Source of the DNA: Planctomycetaceae bacterium
GTDB taxonomy: Bacteria; Planctomycetota; Planctomycetia; Pirellulales; Lacipirellulaceae
Length of the DNA: 18,353 nucleotides
Assembly (NCBI GenBank): GCA_002713555.1
Contig: PATG01000049.1
Location: forward strand, 23,843 to 42,195
Reading direction: 5' to 3'
The notes beneath the pieces were generated by a model, which worked only from the letters and a program-made list of their open reading frames with translations, did not search any database and was not told the origin of the DNA. The stretch's first letter is position 1; every line of letters begins with the position of its first letter. The translations under genes and the position numbers were made by a program. Shown here piece by piece: positions 14,604 through 18,353 of this stretch.

Positions 14604-15331
14604 TCTTCAGCAGTGTCGATACCGCGCGTTGCGTGATCGATTTCGGTTACCAAAATAGTTTCTCCATGTTCGAGCACGCGCAATTGTTCGAGTTTTTCAA
14701 TCTGCTCGGTGCGACCTGGATCCAAATGGGCAATTTTTAAAAGGAAATCCCGGCGATAGGCATAGACACCAATGTGTTGATGGAACTCAGAATTCGTCAG
14801 GTAATTGTCGTCCCATTCACGTGGGTGCGGAATGATACTTCGACTGAAATAGAGAGCCCGACCTTGACGATCAAAAACGACTTTGACGCAAGCTGGATCT
14901 TCTAGGAGTTCGCGCTCATGAATGGGTGTTGCCAATGTGGACACTGACGCTGACGGATTGGCTTGCAGGGACTCTACCAACCGGTCGATTGCTGCCGGAC
15001 TGATTTCGGGTTCGTCGCCTTGTAGATTGACAATGATTTCTGCCTTAGGGCATTCCTGGATTGCTTCGGCCACCCGATCCGTCCCACTAGGGCAATCTGG
15101 GCTGGTCATCACGGCTTCTGCACCAAAACGACGCGCTTTGGCTGCGATGTCTTTATCGTCGGTTGCAATCAGAATGCATTCGGGCAAGCGTGCCTGACAG
15201 GCAGCTTCGTAAGTGTGCTGAAGAACTGTCTTGCCGCCTGCACAAAGAAGCAATTTATCGGGCAATCTTGTTGAGTGTCTTCTTGCCGGAATAACGAGTA
15301 TGCATTTTGCGGATTTAATTTTTGGAGACAT
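14567..15331 (-). CDS. kdsB: 3-deoxy-manno-octulosonate cytidylyltransferase (CMP-Kdo synthetase)
   Basis: KdsB activates Kdo with CTP to give CMP-Kdo for the inner core of LPS, in the cytoplasm. Motifs: the nucleotide-binding VIPARRHSTRLPDK (13-26), SGTDRV (82-87), VNLQGDEP (101-108), ALYFSRSIIPH, HIGVYAYRRDFL and EKLEQLRVLEHG, closing with GIDTAEDY. Length 254 aa is normal. Start ATG 15331 with AGGAA 5 nt upstream. Kdo synthesis points to an LPS-type outer membrane. It is divergent from glmS, and its last 37 nt overlap the end of the decayed glycosyltransferase. No kdsA or other Kdo gene lies in the window. Confidence 0.95.
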   Translation of the reverse strand: MSPKIKSAKCILVIPARRHSTRLPDKLLLCAGGKTVLQHTYEAACQARLPECILIATDDKDIAAKARRFGAEAVMTSPDCPSGTDRVAEAIQECPKAEIIVNLQGDEPEISPAAIDRLVESLQANPSASVSTLATPIHERELLEDPACVKVVFDRQGRALYFSRSIIPHPREWDDNYLTNSEFHQHIGVYAYRRDFLLKIAHLDPGRTEQIEKLEQLRVLEHGETILVTEIDHATRGIDTAEDYVAFVSRRRAG

Positions 15332-15606
15332 GGGTGTTCCTGGGGGGGGCTTGCGATAGGGTCATGTAATAGCCAAAAAAATTGGGCAGTTCCACATCAA
15401 TTTGAGGCAATATTGCGCACTTCATAAAGAAAATAATCCGGTCACTGGCATCGCTTTGAATTTGTCGAATCGGTTATAATTTTCCTGCTCATCCCATGGA
15501 GCGATGGTCAAGGCTGTCCTTGTCTTGGTGCTAGCACGCAGCATTTCGGCAAGAGACGAATGGGAGTAAAACTAGAGACTCATTGGCAACGGATTGGACT
15601 AATCTT
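15332..15606 (+). promoter_or_regulatory. Divergent leader region of kdsB and glmS
   Basis: 275 bp between divergent starts. On the plus strand TATAAT (15475-15480) is a good -10 match; the nearest -35-like TTTGAA (15455-15460) is spaced 14 bp, shorter than usual, so the call is tentative. Downstream, CAAGG-CTGT-CCTTG (15509-15522) can form a small hairpin. There is no SD before the glmS ATG. I see no glmS ribozyme-like feature, and none would be expected outside Firmicutes. Confidence 0.35.
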
Positions 15607-17472
15607 ATGTGTGGAATCGTAGGGTACGTAGGTACTGGAGAAGCATCGGAGTATCTGCTCGATGGACTACGACGTCTCGAATATCGTGGCTACGACAGTT
15701 CGGGCATTGTGACTTTGGATGATGGAAAATTGGCAATCACCAAAACGGCAGGCCGTGTCAAAGATCTTGATCAGGCTTTGAAGTCATCCTCCTCAGATGG
15801 GTCAGTCGGTATTGGGCACACACGATGGGCCACACATGGTCCGGCCACCGATGGAAATGCGCATCCCCATTTTGGTGGCGATGAAATTCTCGCATTGGTC
15901 CATAACGGTGTCATCGAAAACTTTCGTCCCATTAAGAAGAAATTGCAGGAGATGGGATATGAGTTCCACTCCGACACAGATAGTGAAGTCGTGGCACAGC
16001 TGATTGCCCACGAACTTAGTCAATTGGATAGCGACAGCACCAATGACTTGGATCCCTACGCTCCTTTGGTGGATGCTGTACAAAAAAGTTTGACCCAGTT
16101 GCAGGGGACCTATGGCCTGGCGATCGTTTTTCGCGAATGGCCCGAAATTATCGTGGCAGCCCGCCTGGGTAGCCCTTTGGTCATCGGAGTAGGTGCAGAT
16201 GAAAACTTTATTGCCAGCGATGCTTCTCCACTAGCAGGTCGCACAGACAAAATAGTTTACTTGGCAGACCATGAAATTGCAGTAGTCAGTGCAAATGCCA
16301 TACGCGTAGTTCATCGAGACCAGGGCGATGTCAGACACGATGTGAAACTTTTTGAGATGGATGCAGCCGATGTTGAATTGGGTAGTTTTTCGCACTTTAT
16401 GCTCAAAGAAATATTTGAGCAGCCCGAGACGGTCCGCAATGCACTACGAGGACGCCTCGATAAGGATGCCGCATCTGCCGTTTTTGGGGGCTTGAATCTC
16501 ACAGCCCAACAATTGCAGTCGGTGAATCGTTTTGTGTTTACTGCCTGTGGAACTAGTTGGCATGCATCGTTACTCGGAGAGTACATGATCGAGGCATTGG
16601 CACGAATTCCCGTGGAGGTACAGTACGCAAGTGAACTTCGCTATAGGAATCCTCCCTTAGAACCCCAAACGTTATTATTCGCTTTAACCCAAAGTGGTGA
16701 GACGATCGATACATTGGCTGCTTTGCGCGAAATGAAGCGCAAAGGGCATCCTACGATGGCGATATGTAATGTGGTGGGAAGCACCATTGCCCGCGAGGCA
16801 GACGGTGGCATCTACCTGCATGCAGGGCCAGAAATTGGTGTTGCTTCAACTAAGGCCTTTACGGCCCAGTGTGTGGTAATGGCCCTGTTGGCTCTGCATT
16901 TTGGTCGATTGCATCACCTTAGTTTTGAAGAAGGTATGCGCATTATCGACGATTTGGAAAATTTACCGGATGCAATTGAACGAGCATTATTGCAAAGTCA
17001 AACAGCTAGTCGGATTGCCGAAAAGTATGCCGATTGCAATAATTTTTTATACCTTGGCCGACAGTACAATTTTCCTGCGGCTTTGGAAGGCGCACTGAAG
17101 CTGAAAGAAATCAGCTATATTCATGCCGAAGGGTATCCGGCAGCAGAAATGAAACACGGACCGATTGCTTTGGTTGATGAAAACACCCCAAGTGTGTTTA
17201 TCGTACCCCAGGGCGGTGTTTACGACAAAGTATTAGCCAACGTGGAGGAGATCAAAGCCAGGGGTGGCCCCATCATAGCCATCGTCAACGAAGGCGACGA
17301 TCATGTAAATCAATTGGCAGACGATGTGATGGAGGTACCCAGTGTTGCCGATTTTTTACAACCGGTCGTCGCTTCGGTGCCGCTTCAATTGCTAGCCTAT
17401 CATATTGCAGTTGTGCGGGGTTGTGATGTAGATAAACCCAGAAATCTAGCCAAGAGCGTTACGGTTGAATAA
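15607..17472 (+). CDS. glmS: Glutamine--fructose-6-phosphate aminotransferase
   Basis: GlmS makes glucosamine-6-phosphate from fructose-6-phosphate and glutamine, the first step to UDP-GlcNAc for peptidoglycan-type sugars and lipid A. The start is the ATG at 15607 because the enzyme's catalytic Cys must follow Met: MCGIVGYVG. An upstream TTG in frame would bury it. The glutaminase domain covers about 1-230 (RRLEYRGYDSSG, GHTRWATHG, HNGVIEN); two SIS domains follow (TACGTSWHA about 311, TQSGETIDT about 360, then ALKLKEISYIHAEGYPAAEM with KHGPIAL about 511-519), and the end PRNLAKSVTVE carries the active-site Lys. At 621 aa it is of usual length. Its TAA abuts the stop of the opposite-strand methyltransferase with no gap. 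Confidence 0.97.
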   Translation: MCGIVGYVGTGEASEYLLDGLRRLEYRGYDSSGIVTLDDGKLAITKTAGRVKDLDQALKSSSSDGSVGIGHTRWATHGPATDGNAHPHFGGDEILALVHNGVIENFRPIKKKLQEMGYEFHSDTDSEVVAQLIAHELSQLDSDSTNDLDPYAPLVDAVQKSLTQLQGTYGLAIVFREWPEIIVAARLGSPLVIGVGADENFIASDASPLAGRTDKIVYLADHEIAVVSANAIRVVHRDQGDVRHDVKLFEMDAADVELGSFSHFMLKEIFEQPETVRNALRGRLDKDAASAVFGGLNLTAQQLQSVNRFVFTACGTSWHASLLGEYMIEALARIPVEVQYASELRYRNPPLEPQTLLFALTQSGETIDTLAALREMKRKGHPTMAICNVVGSTIAREADGGIYLHAGPEIGVASTKAFTAQCVVMALLALHFGRLHHLSFEEGMRIIDDLENLPDAIERALLQSQTASRIAEKYADCNNFLYLGRQYNFPAALEGALKLKEISYIHAEGYPAAEMKHGPIALVDENTPSVFIVPQGGVYDKVLANVEEIKARGGPIIAIVNEGDDHVNQLADDVMEVPSVADFLQPVVASVPLQLLAYHIAVVRGCDVDKPRNLAKSVTVE

Positions 17473-18192
17473 TTATTTCTCATCGCGTCCAAAGAACATC
17501 ATGTGTTGCCAAGGCAAGCCATGGTACTCTTTGACGAGTTGATAGCCATTGGGAATTAATTCTTTCAGGATCTGCTGCTTGCTCATTTTGTGCAGCGGTT
17601 TTATAGGTACTTCAGGATCTTCTTCACGGAACTCCACCAATACGATCTGTCCTGATGGTGAAAGAGATTTGCGCATTGCTTGAAGCATCAATTCTGGATG
17701 CGAGAATTCGTGATAAACATCGACGAGTAAAATTAAATCAACTTCATTGTCCGGCAGACGGGGATTGTGAAGCGAACCCAAAATAGGCGTAACATTGTTG
17801 ATGTTCTGAGTTTGCAAACGATTTCGTAATAAATCCAACATCTCAGGTTGGACATCCACGGCAAGCACTCTGCCCTGAGGGCCCGCAAGATGGGCCATTT
17901 TGATCGTGTAGAAACCGTTGCCACAGCCCATATCGCAAACAGTCATGCCATCGTTAATGCTGAGGTGCTTTAACACGAGCGAACAGCGTTCTTCGCGTTC
18001 ACGCTCATTACGAATTAGCCACTCTGCTCCGCTATAATGCATGGTTTTCGCAATGCGACGACCCTGGTAGATGACGCGTGCGGGGGGAATGGCAGAATCA
18101 GCTGGAATCGTGGTTTGGCATTGCCCACAGCGCTCGTAACAGGTTGCGCCCAAACAGACGTATAAAACCAGGGCTAACTTCACGTGGTTCAT
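17473..18192 (-). CDS. Class I SAM-dependent methyltransferase with an N-terminal signal-like segment
   Basis: The Rossmann methyltransferase core is clear: motif I VCDMGCGNGFYTIKMA (85-100), VLAVDVQPEMLDLL (109-122), LILLVDVYHEF and QIVLVEFREED. Before it lies TMHYSGAEWLIRNERERE (50-67). Target unknown. The N-terminus (1-27) is hydrophobic with a basic residue (VKLALVLYVCLGATC) and looks like a signal peptide or anchor; a SAM enzyme outside the cytoplasm would be odd. I recall planctomycete homologues with this YSGAEWLIR-type motif and a leader. Length is 239 aa. Start ATG 18192 overlaps the stop of a 34-codon upstream frame (ATGA). Convergent with glmS, stops abutting. Confidence 0.88.
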   Translation of the reverse strand: MNHVKLALVLYVCLGATCYERCGQCQTTIPADSAIPPARVIYQGRRIAKTMHYSGAEWLIRNEREREERCSLVLKHLSINDGMTVCDMGCGNGFYTIKMAHLAGPQGRVLAVDVQPEMLDLLRNRLQTQNINNVTPILGSLHNPRLPDNEVDLILLVDVYHEFSHPELMLQAMRKSLSPSGQIVLVEFREEDPEVPIKPLHKMSKQQILKELIPNGYQLVKEYHGLPWQHMMFFGRDEK

Positions 18193-18293
18193 AGCAAACG
18201 ATTTCTCAAATCTGACAAACTTACCTGGATAGCCTCTAATTTCGTATGGGCTAGTATAGGTGATTGCATGATTTGAGAATACAGTTTCTCCAT
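18189..18293 (-). CDS. Possible 34-aa ORF overlapping the methyltransferase start
   Basis: On the minus strand ATG 18293 opens a frame (MEKLYSQIMQSPILAHTKLE, then AIQVSLSDLRNRLL) ending TGA at 18191-18189, which overlaps the methyltransferase ATG as ATGA. That arrangement is typical of translational coupling. The frame has no SD, is short and hydrophilic, and has a stop (TAA) 10 codons before its ATG, so it could be chance. I recognise no family. Confidence 0.3.
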   Translation of the reverse strand: MEKLYSQIMQSPILAHTKLEAIQVSLSDLRNRLL

Positions 18294-18353
18294 GATCTGA
18301 CGTTGATAACTGAAGATGAATCTTTATAGATAACTCAGGCGCCTTGGTAGGCT

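Noticed and set aside
15475..15480. A full sigma-70 promoter for glmS
   Set aside because: The -10 is good but the -35-like element is at 14 bp, too short to claim; kept only as a tentative region.

Overview
The window looks like chromosomal DNA from a planctomycete, probably a Pirellulales-type lineage. This is an inference from recognisable gene families: a DUF1598 protein, a cysteine-rich secreted repeat protein, a secreted methyltransferase of a type I associate with planctomycetes, and a remnant of a large membrane glycosyltransferase. The G+C content is moderate, Shine-Dalgarno sites are patchy, and KdsB implies an LPS-bearing outer membrane. I cannot name a genus. No tRNA, rRNA, CRISPR array, insertion sequence or phage module was seen.

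Layout. 1-2072 (+): an ApbE-type flavin transferase, possibly leaderless, then a DedA membrane protein. 2180-3622 (-): a DUF1598 protein cut in two by one in-frame TGA followed directly by ATG. 4002-4559 (-): a secreted, very cysteine-rich protein built on a 168-bp tandem duplication, with a strong SD and a clear terminator. 5069-7027 (-): a large lipoprotein (LolA-like plus beta-propeller-like). 7186-9378 (+): a degenerate LarA/DUF2088 protein, then a YgfZ-type protein. 9450-12091 (-): a probable operon of an M50-like membrane protein that has lost metal ligands, an HD-GYP phosphodiesterase and an unknown conserved protein. 12338-12859 (+): a Nudix ADP-sugar pyrophosphatase. 12833-13876 (-): an RmlD-like reductase. 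13919-14603 (+): a decayed glycosyltransferase. 14567-15331 (-): KdsB. 15607-17472 (+): GlmS. 17473-18192 (-): an exported methyltransferase, with a tiny overlapping upstream ORF.

The right-hand part (12.8-17.5 kb) has an envelope-sugar theme: an RmlD-like sugar-nucleotide reductase, a glycosyltransferase remnant, CMP-Kdo synthesis and the first step to UDP-GlcNAc. The genes there alternate in strand and are packed tail to tail: two convergent pairs overlap (27 and 37 nt) and one abuts with no gap. They are neighbours rather than one operon. The most unusual signals are the TGA-ATG split of DUF1598, the recent Cys-rich duplication in which all five differences change an amino acid, and two proteins whose folds are kept while their catalytic residues are lost (the M50-like and LarA-like proteins). 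I see no convincing complete new defence or biosynthetic system.
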